From NCBI RefSeq assembly GCF_037038585.1, contig NC_092522.1, forward strand, positions 52,887,661-52,951,660: 64,000 bases of DNA. The letters are read 5' to 3'. Below, piece by piece: positions 49,744 to 60,996 of this stretch (position 1 is its first letter; each line of letters starts with the position of its first letter). Source of the stretch: Patagioenas fasciata. Its lineage: Eukaryota; Chordata; Aves; Columbiformes; Columbidae. The position numbers and the translations under genes are program-made. The notes under the pieces were generated by a model. The model saw nothing but the letters and a program-made list of their open reading frames with translations. It was not told the DNA's origin and ran no database searches.

Positions 49744-49805
49744 TAGGTTGGACTAGATGATCTTTGAAGGTTCCTTTCAACCCAAACTATTCTATGATAA
49801 ATGAT
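49744..49805 (+). mobile_element. Short CR1 LINE 3' end
   Basis: TAGGTTGGACTAGATGATCT, then TTGAAGGTTCCTTTCAACCC and AAACTATTCTATGAT: the typical avian CR1 3' terminus in sense orientation with its terminal TTCTATGAT-type unit. Only about 60 bp remains, an extreme 5' truncation. Confidence 0.93.
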
Positions 49806-52624
49806 ACCCTGTGGTCTGCCAGAGATGGCCCAATAGCCTCCTAAAGTAGCCTCCCAGTCCTAATCTGGGCTGTTGGTTACAGTGGCACAGGTAATGCTTT
49901 TTAAAATAAATGTTTCGGGGTGAAGTTGTTAATAACATGGAGTGGAATTGTGTCTTTGGGAAGAATGATCTCTTTTAAAAAGTTGTTGTATGGGCTGGGT
50001 GGTTATTTAGGACCTGTAAATGACTGATCTGAATCATCTGTACAGACGCTCAGGAAATCTCTTCCGGGAGCAAGGTTGGTGCTGAGGGATTGCTTTCTTC
50101 CTATGTGTGTGAAATTAAGGAATTCCTGTCTGCTTCTATGAAAAGGCAATGGCAATATCAGTAGACCATGACTATGCCATTTGTTTACTTAATAATTTGG
50201 AATTAAAGCTTAGTTTATGGTGATAGAGCAATACCTTTCTGTATACACTACTGCTAACACTGCCACTGGATGGAGAACTGCAGATGTTGTTTTGTTCACT
50301 GTTTTTATAAGCTTTAAGCTAAGATCCGATTTCTGTAGCATGCAAATGGGCATAAGTATAATGCTACCATCTGTGTCTACCCATTGTCTCAGTGCAAAAC
50401 CAAAGGTATTTAGTAGACTCTCTTCATTGCTGTCACATGTTCCTGTGTCTTTGCAGTCAGTGTTGCCAAGTATTGACTTTTGTTACTATTGCTGAGTTGA
50501 GGACATGAAACACAGGCCTTCTAACCACTAGTATGCTTTATTTTTGAATCCCAGATCCCTGCTCTGAATAAGGTAGTAAAGACACCTGAGGTATTTTTCT
50601 TTCCCCCCTGCAAGTGCATGCTGGGAATTATAGGGTATTCTGCCAGAACCCACATGTCCCAATTACCAGCTGAGCTGTCCCTTTGATCAGTTATTTACTC
50701 TTCTCTCCTACACTTTGTGAACACTTCAGTATCTCATCGTGCAGCTTCCTCATCTCAGCCTGTAATCACCAGCCTCTTAGAGTGAGCTTGCACCTACCCA
50801 TGGTGCTTCCCCACACATCTCTCAGTGTGTTACTTTTGCCTGTTGGGTAGAGTTTCTCAGGTGTGTGAACATCTATTTTGTGAGTTCCTGATGCTGAGCA
50901 TTTGCTTACATAAGGTGGTGGTGCTGTGCGCTTGCAGGGTAGCACAGTCTTAAGTTTTGCTTGAATTTCTAGTATCCTCTGGTGTCGTAGATACCTAAGT
51001 GAATTGCTGAGAATTTTTGTTTACTCTCTTTCGTGCAGGTACCTACTTGTTTGCCTAAATGACACCTTTGACATTCAGGTGTGGTCTGGTATTTCCTTGA
51101 GGCTGCAGAGTGGCGGCAGCAGCAGTGTGCACTGTTGAACACTACCTTTTGAGGTTTCTGCAAAACAGCTGGAATCCTTAGCTTTGTATTTCTTTACTCA
51201 TAATCTTGTGGATAGTAAGAAAAGAGAAGGAAAAATAGTAGGATTTGCATATCAAAATAGAATTTGGGTAATAGCTATGTGATGAAATGCACTTTAAAGC
51301 TATTTCGAAAAACATAAGGCTACAGGAACCTCTAGATCATCTTCGGTATAATCTTCTGCATTTCATGGTATATAACCATGTCAATCCTAGCAACCTTATC
51401 TAAGCTCAACTGTTTCACCCTTCAGAAAACTAAAATACCAGCATGGCCTATGTCTAGACAGTTGCAATCAAGGTGCTTTATGCCCAAGACAGCTTTGATA
51501 CAATGAAGTTGCTTAGTATGGTGTGGACACAATTAACTTGGTAGATAATTTCTAGCTCTGTAGTTGAATAATGTAGAAAACCACCATATTTTATCTTACC
51601 AGTGCAGAGGCCTCATCATTGCTGTTTTAAGCTCTTTCACCTTGCAGCAAAACAGACTGGGGAATTTGTGAGTCACAGTGGTATTGCTACTGTAACTGCT
51701 CCTGTTGGGTTAACAAAGGCAAGCCTGTCTGTCCTGTAAGAAAGGATTTTCTGTAAGAATTACCATGTTACTTCAGACATTTGTTTTACATGTGGAAGTT
51801 GTGTACTATGGTGGTATGCATATTTGATATTGTGCATGCAAATTAGGTTGATTAGCCCTTCCAGGAGAAAAAAAATACACGCTGTACATTTTTTCTCTTG
51901 GATGGGCAAGTTTCTCTATATTTGTCTCAAGTATGTACACTCATGGAGGTGATGAGTTATTAAACAATATACTATATTTGTTAAACATATAAATTATTTC
52001 TTAGTGTATGTGTGTTGTGCTTCACCATAATTATGTGTGAACTTGAAATGCACCTTATACTATTTGAAACGCTTCCACACTGTTATCTTAACAAATGTTG
52101 CTCTTTGCTGCAAAGTCAAAGTATATTTGAATATAAGGGCACTTACAGCATATTTATGTCACCTTGGGGCAACAACAGGGAAAACTTCTAAGGCTGTAAA
52201 GCCACCTTCCATAACTGCAGACTTTTGTTATTAACCCCTGTGACCAGAGTACTGCTTGATGTGAAATGAGTTGCATAAAGTATTTCTTGATAAGTACTAA
52301 AGGTGCATTCCCCAAACAGAATTTTTACCTCCAGTCTCACAGGCTGACTTTGTGAAACAAAGGAATGGAAACATCAGTCTGCTGGAAACTGCTGTCCATG
52401 AGGGCCTGGGGCAGACAATAAGCCTGCAGCTGAAAAGTATTGTCAGGCAAAATAAATTAATTTACAAGTCAGCTACATTTTTATGAGAAAGTTTAAGCAA
52501 ATTAATTTCTCTCTTGAACTTCTAACTTCCCCTAGAAATGAAGCCTAGAACCAAGATGAAAATATGTTTTGTTATGGTAACATTCATGTATTTTTTCAAC
52601 TGATTTTCATTTTTGCATTGTATA
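49806..52624. other. No recognised gene; possible repeat scraps
   Basis: GGAACCTCTAGATCATCTTC with TAATCTTCTGC near 51325-51360 resembles an old antisense CR1 3' end. CACAGGCCTTCTAACCACTA near 50512 resembles the end of a MIR-type SINE. Both are too short to call firmly. Confidence 0.35.
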
Positions 52625-52797
52625 ATGGCTGAACAAAACTTGCTGTTACATCTAGAGTCAAATGAAGTATTTGCAGTGGTACACAAAACCAGGCAACATT
52701 CTGCTGCTGACACCTTCGAAAGTAGGCCTCCCATGGAGTTATTGCAACAAACATCTTTATCACCTGCTACTAAGTTGTATGATGAGGTCACAGAGTG
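52625..52797 (+). CDS. Candidate exon with good start context
   Basis: An ATG at 52625 has A at -3 and G at +4, a favourable vertebrate start context. The frame MAEQNLLLHLESNEVFAVVH, with SRPPMELLQQTSLSPATKLY downstream, runs 57 codons and meets a donor AGAGTG|GTGAGGAA at 52798, two bases before its own stop. Alternatively the AG ending CTGTTACATCTAG could be an acceptor for a shorter internal exon. I do not recognise the protein. The frame is short, so chance is a serious alternative. Confidence 0.25.
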
Positions 52798-54924
52798 GTG
52801 AGGAAAAGAAAAGTGATGGTGTTATAGCCATAACCATGAGAGATAATACAGGTGCAGATATTTTGATTGATAATTATCTCAGTTGAGGATAATCTTCACC
52901 AAGCTGAGGAGGACCACTATACAGTCAAAAGGTTGCTGATGTTTTAAGTAGGACTTCAGTGGTATGCAAGCAGTCTGCACTGGGATAATCTTGTTTTTCT
53001 TTTTTATTTTTTTTCCTAAGACCTGACAATGAATGGTATGATTTCCTTTCACTCCTCCACCCAACTCACCAACACTGAAAACTCAGGGTTGCTCCCCAGG
53101 AAAGACTAATTTGATTTTGTGTGTGTATTAGACCGAAGTGTTGTGGTTTTTTTTTTTTTTTTTTTTTTTAATTTATTTCTTTTAATTTTTTTAATTTATT
53201 TTATTTGGTTTGACTCAATTACTTGTTGATGTGTGAAAAAATGCCTGCTCACAGGAGAAAACTTCAAGATTTCTCCTCAGAAGGCATATTGTCAGTTAGA
53301 ATGTTTCTATTCAGCTATCCAGGAATGATGTGCTGGAAAGCTGTAATTTTGTTTCTCATTCACTTTTTTTTTTTCTGGAATGGACGTTCCTAACAGCAGT
53401 AGGATCCCATACTTGATGAAGGTTGTATTGTTAATGTGGAAATGACAAGGCATGTTGGGAACTGAGGCAGTCTAGCCAAGGAGCGTGGTTATCTGCTGAG
53501 GATACCCCCTAAGGCACTTAATTAAAACTCCCAGCAGGCAACATCTGCATGAAAACAATTTTATTTTTGGTGCAGTCTGGAAATTTCAGCTTTCTGATGG
53601 ATTTTATTCACTCCTCCCACTGCCCAGCTTAGTTAAATTCCATTCTCTAGTATGCATGTAAACAGAACCTATGGATTCCATTAAAGGCATGCAAACTTCT
53701 TTATAAATAATGTCACTGTGGTGTTCTCACCACGTCTAGCATAAAAAGAAGTGTATGAACTGCAATGGTGATCACTTGCGTATGGATGTACGCTTCAGCA
53801 GCTGAAGGGCAAATAGTTATGTCTTTCTAAGTCATTGAAATCAGTAGCATGCAGTAGAATCAGTCTAGCTCCTGAGTGACAATACTGTGTGATGCTTATT
53901 TGGTTACTAGTTAAAAGATATTGGGGTGTCTGGGGAAGGGAGGAGGGTATGAGAAGAAATGAAGCTCCACAGGCAGAACAATTACTACATAGTTACTATT
54001 ATGCTCCAGTGCTGGTCTAAGGTGCTATTCACAAGCCATGGTCATTTTTTCCTGTTCTCTGCTGGTATGCCTGCCCTTAGCAGTCTTCATTATTGACCTG
54101 GGAGTGAGCACAATTAAAATATTTTTTTCAGTTCTTCTCTGCACTCATCTTTAAACTTGATGGGGATTTTTAATATCCAAAATGCAAGTCAGAGAATTTA
54201 ATGTTCTAAAGCCTGGGGTGGATGATTACATTTGCTGAAAATGAAGCTCAAAATGAAAGACTAATTAAAGTAGCAGTAATGTTTTCAAATTTTCTCTCTT
54301 TCATGTCACTGATGGCACAGCCTACTATTAGAGTTCCCATAACGCAGTTTTTACACTGGTTGCAGTAAATCACACCCATAGAGTGATGAGACAAGAAAAG
54401 ATAAGTGAAGTCACTTTTGGAGGAGAACACAAAAGCCTCAAAAGGAGAATGCTGTGGTTGGCATTGACCTCCCTTGGGAAGGGAAGGAATAGGGGAAGTT
54501 TATCTGTTCCTTACTACACCATGGACGTACTTGACCAGAAATGGGTATGGTTGAAAGCATTTTGAATTGGTAAAAAACCAAAACATACCAATGGCAGGAG
54601 ACCTTGAGAGAAGGTATGAAAACCACCTACAAGTGGTTTCGTAAGGGTCAGAGAAGCTGAATTAAAGGGAAAGACTGTGATGCTGGACATGTAAAACCTG
54701 AGAAAAGCCTGAATATTCACTAGGGATCTGCATGCACAGTGCTAGGAATAGTCAGCATATTTGAAAAATGTGTTAGCTTATACACTCAATTATTTCTTTG
54801 ACCTATTCTTTTTGCTGGCAAAAACATGGTTCTGTTGAGTTCAACAGGTGACTGACACCTATACTGTGGATACCTATAATCTATAATTAAATAAGTAGAG
54901 CGCTAAGAAGGGCCAATACTTTAC
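52798..54924. other. No recognised gene; T-rich tract
   Basis: A T23 run at 53147-53169 leads into AT-only sequence to about 53205. Several short frames near 54.4-54.7 kb overlap on both strands without splice support. Confidence 0.45.
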
Positions 54925-55048
54925 CTCCTTCCTCACATGAATAGTTTTTATAAGGGCTATCCACATAGCTGAGACTCATGGAGTCAGGCTTTGTATTAGT
55001 GAAAAACTGAGGCAGAAAATTCCCCTTCCAATACCTGTGTGTACATAT
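54925..55048 (-). CDS. Candidate minus-strand internal exon
   Basis: On the minus strand, TTTAACCTGTTTTTCCAG precedes the exon and GGAAGGAG|GTAAAGT follows, both good splice sites 124 nt apart. Phase 0 is open throughout: ICTHRYWKGNFLPQFF, then TNTKPDSMSLSYVDSP and YKNYSCEEG, leaving one base. The peptide has an ordinary globular composition with aromatic residues and two cysteines. Its entry phase matches the exit phase of the candidate exon at 58871-59135. No family recognised. Confidence 0.35.
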
Positions 55049-58000
55049 CTGGAAAAACAGGTTAAATATAAGAATAGGGAGGTTATATTTCGCTATAATG
55101 CATGCTGAAATACTAGTTTCTTTGCCAAAATGTTTCATAGCCGTAGCTCCCATCCACCACCTCCTCTCCCTTCTTCCCCCTGATGTATTTTAATTGCATT
55201 TTTGTACAACTGGAGGTTCAAGGCAGTATTGTTTTCCCCTTTGGAAATGATTATATGAATGACTGCATGAATTCAAAGGACATTGCTTTAATTTTAATAA
55301 TACCCTTATTAATATTAAATCCTTAAAAAAGATATCAGAAAATAATTTTATGTGTGGGAAAAAGTTTTGCAGGACATCTTACAACTCTTGTGTCTGCTGT
55401 ACTAGCAGCTTCAGCCAAGATGTTCTCTTTCTCCTTGAATGAGTTGTGTGTGGATTTCAGTGGAGAAGACTGGAGCACATCTGATCCCCAATCTGCTGCA
55501 GGGGCTGGATCTGAGCAGGCACCCCAGGCAGCTCCAGGTCTGGAGGCTCTGGACCTTTAGTGTGTTGAGGATGCCATGGAAGTGTGCAAAGCTCCAGCCC
55601 TATCCAGAGGAATGCAGAGTTTCTCACAGAATCTAGTGCCAACAAGACTGCTGTTGGCTTGGTTTATTGTGCTATGAGCTACAGACCTTTCTATTAACCA
55701 GTATAATGTGGACTGGAGAACTCTTGATGATTGTTTTCTGCATACTGAAAAAAAAGATTTTTTTTTTTTTTCAAGTGTGAAACTTGTCCCCACATCAGCT
55801 TTTCCTTCTCTTTTTTTATTTTTTATCTTTTTTTAATATTTTTTTATCTTTTGCTTCTTAAGAGAAAAAGAAAAATCAAAGCAACACTTTTTATGTAACA
55901 TTTTCTTTCATAGTCTGAAAATTATTAACTCATATGTTTTTGTAAGCAGAGAAATGTCTTCACATCCAAAACCACAGGTACTGGGGTAGGTGGCGTGTGT
56001 TAAAGAAATATCTGTGTTATGGCTTACCGTCTGTTTAAGTAGCTGCCTTTCTTCGCTTGTATTTTGCCGTATCCTGTTTATTAACAAGTTATTTAGTTTT
56101 AATTGAATGAGTTCCAATTACAAGAGGTAGTAATGCTGTCCTTTCAGTGCAAGGCAAATAAGTAAGAGTCTGAGCTGAGGAATCAGTTGTAGCAATGAAT
56201 CCTTATGAAATAAAAAGATACATGTAAGATAAATGATGGAATGTCTTGGAGATCAGGAAAAAGGGCAAGTTCTTTCAAGAGAAATCCATCAAGGGATGCC
56301 AGTGACATGGACACCACATGTATCTGGGAAACTCTTCCAACATGAGCAGTGGGAAGGCATGAAAGATGCTGTGTATAAAATGTACTTCCTCTTTTCTTGT
56401 ACCTCTTCCAAGGCATCTGCTTATGCCTTGTCATTAACAAGGTATCGGACTAGCTGGACCTCTGATTTTACTGAGAATGGCTGTTTTCATACTCTGAGAT
56501 ACTAAGCCTTAGTTTGGATCTGGACCTTTGGTAGATGTTTTAAATAATATTCTACCCAAGCAAGGTGACTGTTTTCTTGCAAGTGAAAACAAACGTAGGC
56601 TGAATAACAAGCAAATAAAACTGTCCTTCTAAAAGGCTCTGAGCTGACTTGGATATCTCTGCTCAGGGTGTGTATGCAAAACCCTTAAGACATCTGAGAA
56701 ATGTAGTGAAGAGGATACTGCTCATGCTTTGACATCTAAAGATATTTTTTAGTTTTACTCTAGAATCACTGTAATATTCCACAGAGACTGTATAAGCAGA
56801 AATTGGGTTTGCTGTTGACCCTATCTCATCAGGGCACTTGCATCATAGTCATGACTGAAAATAAAACTCCTGGCCTGGTTTCATGGAAAGTTTCCCTGTA
56901 AAGGTTTTCAGGTATTTACCCTTGGAATCAATGTAAAATAATATTGCACCTATTTGAGCATGTGGATTTGGTTTGGGCTGGTCTGCGAAGTCCTAGAAAT
57001 TTTATGTTTCTACCCTCAGAGGTTTGGGTAGTTAGTGATATTTCAGTAATATTATATTTGGGTTTAAATTGTATTTTAAGACTTAATTGAAAGCTAAAAC
57101 TCAGAAGATGTAATTCAGATGTTAAAATACTAGCTTGAACAATCAAGGAGGCCACTCCATAGAAATGAATGGAATATAATAATTTTCAGTTTTTTTCCTA
57201 TTTGTCATGAAGCCATCAAATGGTTCTGTCAAAATACTTCACAACAATGGAAGCAGAAGATACTGATTGTGAAGAAGAAAATATTTCAATCCTTATTAAC
57301 TGCTGGGGAAAACATTTTAGCTTTTGTATAAAAGAAACCTGAGTAATTGATAAGTGTAGTAAAGTCTGTAGTGTATTACTGCTGACTTTTCATGTAATGT
57401 ACAAAATTTTAGAATGTTTTGCTGTATTAAATACTGAAAATTTAAGATGTGTTTCATTGCTGAGAATAGCAAAAAAATGTTTTTCTTTGAGTTGTGGTGA
57501 AACATCAACATTTCTCACAAAACAGTAATTCTAAATTTGTTACCTCTACTGCCCATACCAAGCAGGTGGCTACATATATTTTTTGTGGAGTTGTAAACCA
57601 AGAGGTTACAGAGACTAACTTCTCAAAGACAAAGCTCAGGATGAAATAATGTGCTTGAGTGACCTGTTTCATGGAGTAGCAATTGTAATGAATTGTATCA
57701 ATGCTCTGAGATGACTCATATTGTTCCAGGGTGTGAAACCTCTATGTCACAGCTCAACAAATCTGCGATCTTCCTCTTGCACTGGGAAACTGATTTCTGT
57801 GACTTTGTCTTGTCACCTCTCTTATACTTTGAACTCAACAGTAGTTGACTTGTGATACCCAGATGTGATACAAAGCGGTTTCCAGAAAGAAAGGAGTACT
57901 TCAGCTTGCCAGACCTGAAATCTGCAATTCTAAAGGTAACAGTTTAATTTTAAAATGCAGTTTGTTCTTTAGTAGGGAGAGTTTGAGTTTTATTCACTGT

Positions 58001-58870
58001 TGGATGCTCATGAAGAATAAATGCAAAAAACCTCTAAACAAAATGCTTCAGATTTCTTCTGTTTTCTTTGGTGGACTTAACAGAAGAATTTAAAAATATC
58101 TCTGAATGATCATATCAGATTCTGGCTTTACAGTGGCAAGTTCCATTGTAAATCCCAGTGAAACTATTTTATTTTGTTGTTGTTGTTTTTTCTTTTTCCA
58201 GGTTGACTATTTGTCTCATTTTTTTTCCTCTTCTAACACAGAAGGGTCTGCTTCTACATCTGAAGAATATGGGTACTGAGTAGAAACTTAAATAGGTTTT
58301 TTTTTTTTTGTATGTGTGGTTTTTTTGTTTTGTTTTAACAATTAATTTTTATTTTCAGTGTTCTTCCTGTGTGTGTTTGTGATGGGAGCTGAATTTTGTC
58401 CTAGAGTCACACAACCCATAGAGTAAACTTCAAGATTTTCTGACAGTTCTGTAGACACTTTGAGTTTGTGTTTTGTTCCTTCATGTTATTGCATATGATG
58501 AGGAATGCTTTCAGCTGCTTTCAGAAGAGATCTTTTTGCTGTCTTACACTTTTCAGTTAAGAGGTTGAGGGAGTTGATTTGCAAATGTCTGTAATCAGAG
58601 ATTCATGTGGGTTGTGGTTATGGAAATGTAAGACACATTATCAGTCGTGAAATGGCTTTTATAAACTTTATTTCAGATTAAATTCTCTGTATGTCTATTA
58701 ACTTGTATTTGATAACTAATGCCTTAGAGTTCTATGTTTAAAATAGTTTTGCTACTTATATTAAAAGCATGCAGACTTCCCTCTGCTCACTATGTGTTTA
58801 CCATCCTAGGCTTTTTCTGAATGGGCTGCATTCATTAGTCCACTAATTATTATTATGCAGAAGTACTTAC
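55049..58870. other. No recognised gene
   Basis: Intron-like sequence if the flanking minus-strand exons are real. T/A-rich tracts occur at about 55758-55860. No other exon is supported. Confidence 0.4.
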
Positions 58871-59135
58871 TTCTGGTGTCAGCCAGGCATCAGGGCATCC
58901 TGGATGACAATTTGTTTCATTTTGCTCAGAAGTTGTTGGGATTTTTCTTCTCACCACCCTTTTGGGGAAACTTTGCTGTTTCCTCACCAGATCTTCGCTT
59001 AAGTGGGGCTGTGGACCAGGGCAGGCCCAGGTTCTGCCAGTGGGAAACCTGGGAAGAAGGACATCAAAGCCACCTTCTGCTAACGCTATACTGCCAGGTA
59101 GGGTATAGCAGGGTAGTAAGAAAATGTCTGTGGTG
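58871..59135 (-). CDS. Candidate minus-strand exon, 265 nt
   Basis: On the minus strand a GTTTT microsatellite ending TTTTTTTCAG acts as a possible acceptor, and CACCAGAA|GTAAGTAC is a strong donor. The frame entering with two carried bases is open for 88 codons. It reads TDIFLLPCYTLPGSIALAEG, then GRTWACPGPQPHLSEDLVRK, KRVVRRKIPTTSEQNE and CHPGCPDAWLTPE, and exits in phase 0. The composition is proline- and basic-rich after a short hydrophobic start. No domain is recognised. The plus strand is also open here, which weakens the coding argument. Confidence 0.33.
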
Positions 59136-59138
59136 CTG

Positions 59139-59166
59139 AAAAAAACAAAACAAAACAAAACAAAAA
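59139..59166. repeat. (AAAAC)n microsatellite
   Basis: About five AAAAC units. On the minus strand it forms the pyrimidine tract of a candidate splice acceptor. Confidence 0.95.
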
Positions 59167-59728
59167 CTTCAGTTCTGACTTGTTACAACTGGTGTTTTTC
59201 AGGAAAGCAAAGGCAACAGGTTCTTTTACTCACTAACAACCTATTCTCCTTTTAGCAGAACAAGTCAAATTCATTGAGTTAAAGTGGCTCTTCATTGCTT
59301 TTTGGATGGGAGTTAAACTTTCCTGGTTAGTAATTTCACATTTATTCAAAAAATAGTTTAACAAAATCCATATGCTTGGACCAGAGTTCTCATTAATGTT
59401 TTTGAACTCCATACTTACCATGCTATATCTGCTGAAGTATAGCATTTGAACTGTGTATCCATAAAGTACAATGCACATAAAATTTTAATTAACACAGGAA
59501 ATTCCAGTCTACTTCCATAAAATAATTTATTCTAAAGTACGTTACCCCATAGCCTACATTTTCTGCTTATTTACTAAACTTCAAGGCGATGAATTGCTCT
59601 TGATTACATTATTCAGCTATCAGCTTGTTTTATTCCTTCAGAGAGTGAGGGCAAAAAGCTTCAGAAAAAGCCTATTTTAAAGCAGCAGTACTCCTGCAGC
59701 TTTTGTTCAAGCTCAGTCTGGTTCTTAC

Positions 59729-60073
59729 TGGACTTCCCTGAAATGATGGTACCGTGATACTTTGAAAAGCATGGAAGAAGTGGAATCGGCTTTTAGTCTG
59801 GGATAAGAAAGTTACTGTGGCTTTGCATTTTGGTTCTCTGTCTCTTTTTATACTGAAATCTGCACTCCTGGGTATAGAATAATTTAATTTGAGACTTCTT
59901 TCCCCAGAAAAAAACCCTGCTTTGTTTCTTCTGTGTTGCTCTCCCTCTTCCACTTCAATTTCCAAGGATGCAGTTTTTCCCCTTCCATTTAGGATACAAC
60001 TATGAGCTGCTGCTGCAATCATCATCTGTATTGCACACCATTTTTCACCACTCTGCTCTTCTCTATGTGTCAT
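59729..60073 (-). CDS. Candidate minus-strand exon or first exon
   Basis: Minus-strand frame of 133 codons from an ATG at 60073. It contains KTASLEIEVEEGEQHRR, GFFSGERSLKLNYSIPRSAD and REPKCKATVTFLSQ. At 59728 a donor, AAGTCCA|GTAAGAAC, closes the coding part in phase 0 after 115 codons (FQGSP). No clear acceptor lies upstream, so it could be a first coding exon, though the ATG context (GAC before ATG) is only fair. It does not join the 58871-59135 exon directly, which needs two carried bases. The length is within what chance produces here. Confidence 0.25.
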
Positions 60074-60960
60074 GTCAAATATAAGCCATCACTTTTCTCT
60101 TAAAGCCTAACTATCCTCTCTCCCAGCACTGAGAGCTTGACTCCCACCTTTGGTAACCATCTGGAACCAGAAGTGCCAGATGCTTTCACCTTAATTTTTT
60201 AATGTTCTCAGGCAAGTGCTTTTGTGCAGTCTCATGTTAGTGCAGGTGCTTTTGAGAAATTTCAGTTCTCTCCTCCACCACTGTGATGTGACCTCATTGC
60301 TCTCTTTCAAATGTCTGCTTCAAATTCTCCTTAAAACTCCCTGAATACCTACCAGAAACCTGACAAGAGCTGAGCTGCCAGGAGCTGAGTCACCAACAGT
60401 ATGGCATCAGCTGCAATGCTGAGTGCTGGTTTCTCCTCACTTTGAGACACTCGTCTATGGTCAGACCCCAAAGCTTGGAGACTGATTGATGCTCAGTTTG
60501 CTTGTCTGCCTGTGTTATGAGCTGTGATATGTGACCAGCAAGCTGGTGTGAGAAGGCAAGAAATTTGTACCACAGATATTGGGGAATCCCCATCCATGGC
60601 CTTGTTTCTATGTATTTAACAATTTAGTTTCTCTCAATATTTTCAGTATATAGGAAGCAGAAAAGGCAATGATAACCAGTGATGATATAAAATCCATTAT
60701 ATGAGTACATAGGTGTTTAAAAGAGATGTGTGCCGAGATGTTACGGTGATGGAAGACTTTTTATTCACAATTTGATACAAGCAGTGGTGTCACTCAGCTG
60801 TGTGTTCAGTACTTGCCCTACAGAGATTTCTTCTGCCCCTGAGTTCTGATTGTCTAGGATGCTCCCACAACTCCTGTCAAAACAGGCAGCACTGCCCTGG
60901 GTTCCCTTCTCAGCCTTGCAAGTTTGTGTGATCTTTGTCTATTCTCTTAATAAACTTATG
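60074..60960. other. No recognised feature
   Basis: Short frames only; no repeat or exon is supported. Confidence 0.4.
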
Positions 60961-60996
60961 TTTGTTTGTTTGTTTGTTTGTTTGTTTGTTTGTTTG
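60961..60996. repeat. (TTTG)9 microsatellite
   Basis: Nine perfect TTTG units with one more partial unit just upstream at 60957. Pure enough to be polymorphic. Confidence 0.98.

Noticed and set aside
51318..51420. Possible antisense CR1 3' end
   Set aside because: Only about 35 bp match by eye; the expected downstream blocks are absent or unrecognisable.
60961..60996. CLFVCLFVC repeat peptide in an open frame
   Set aside because: It is just the translation of the TTTG microsatellite.
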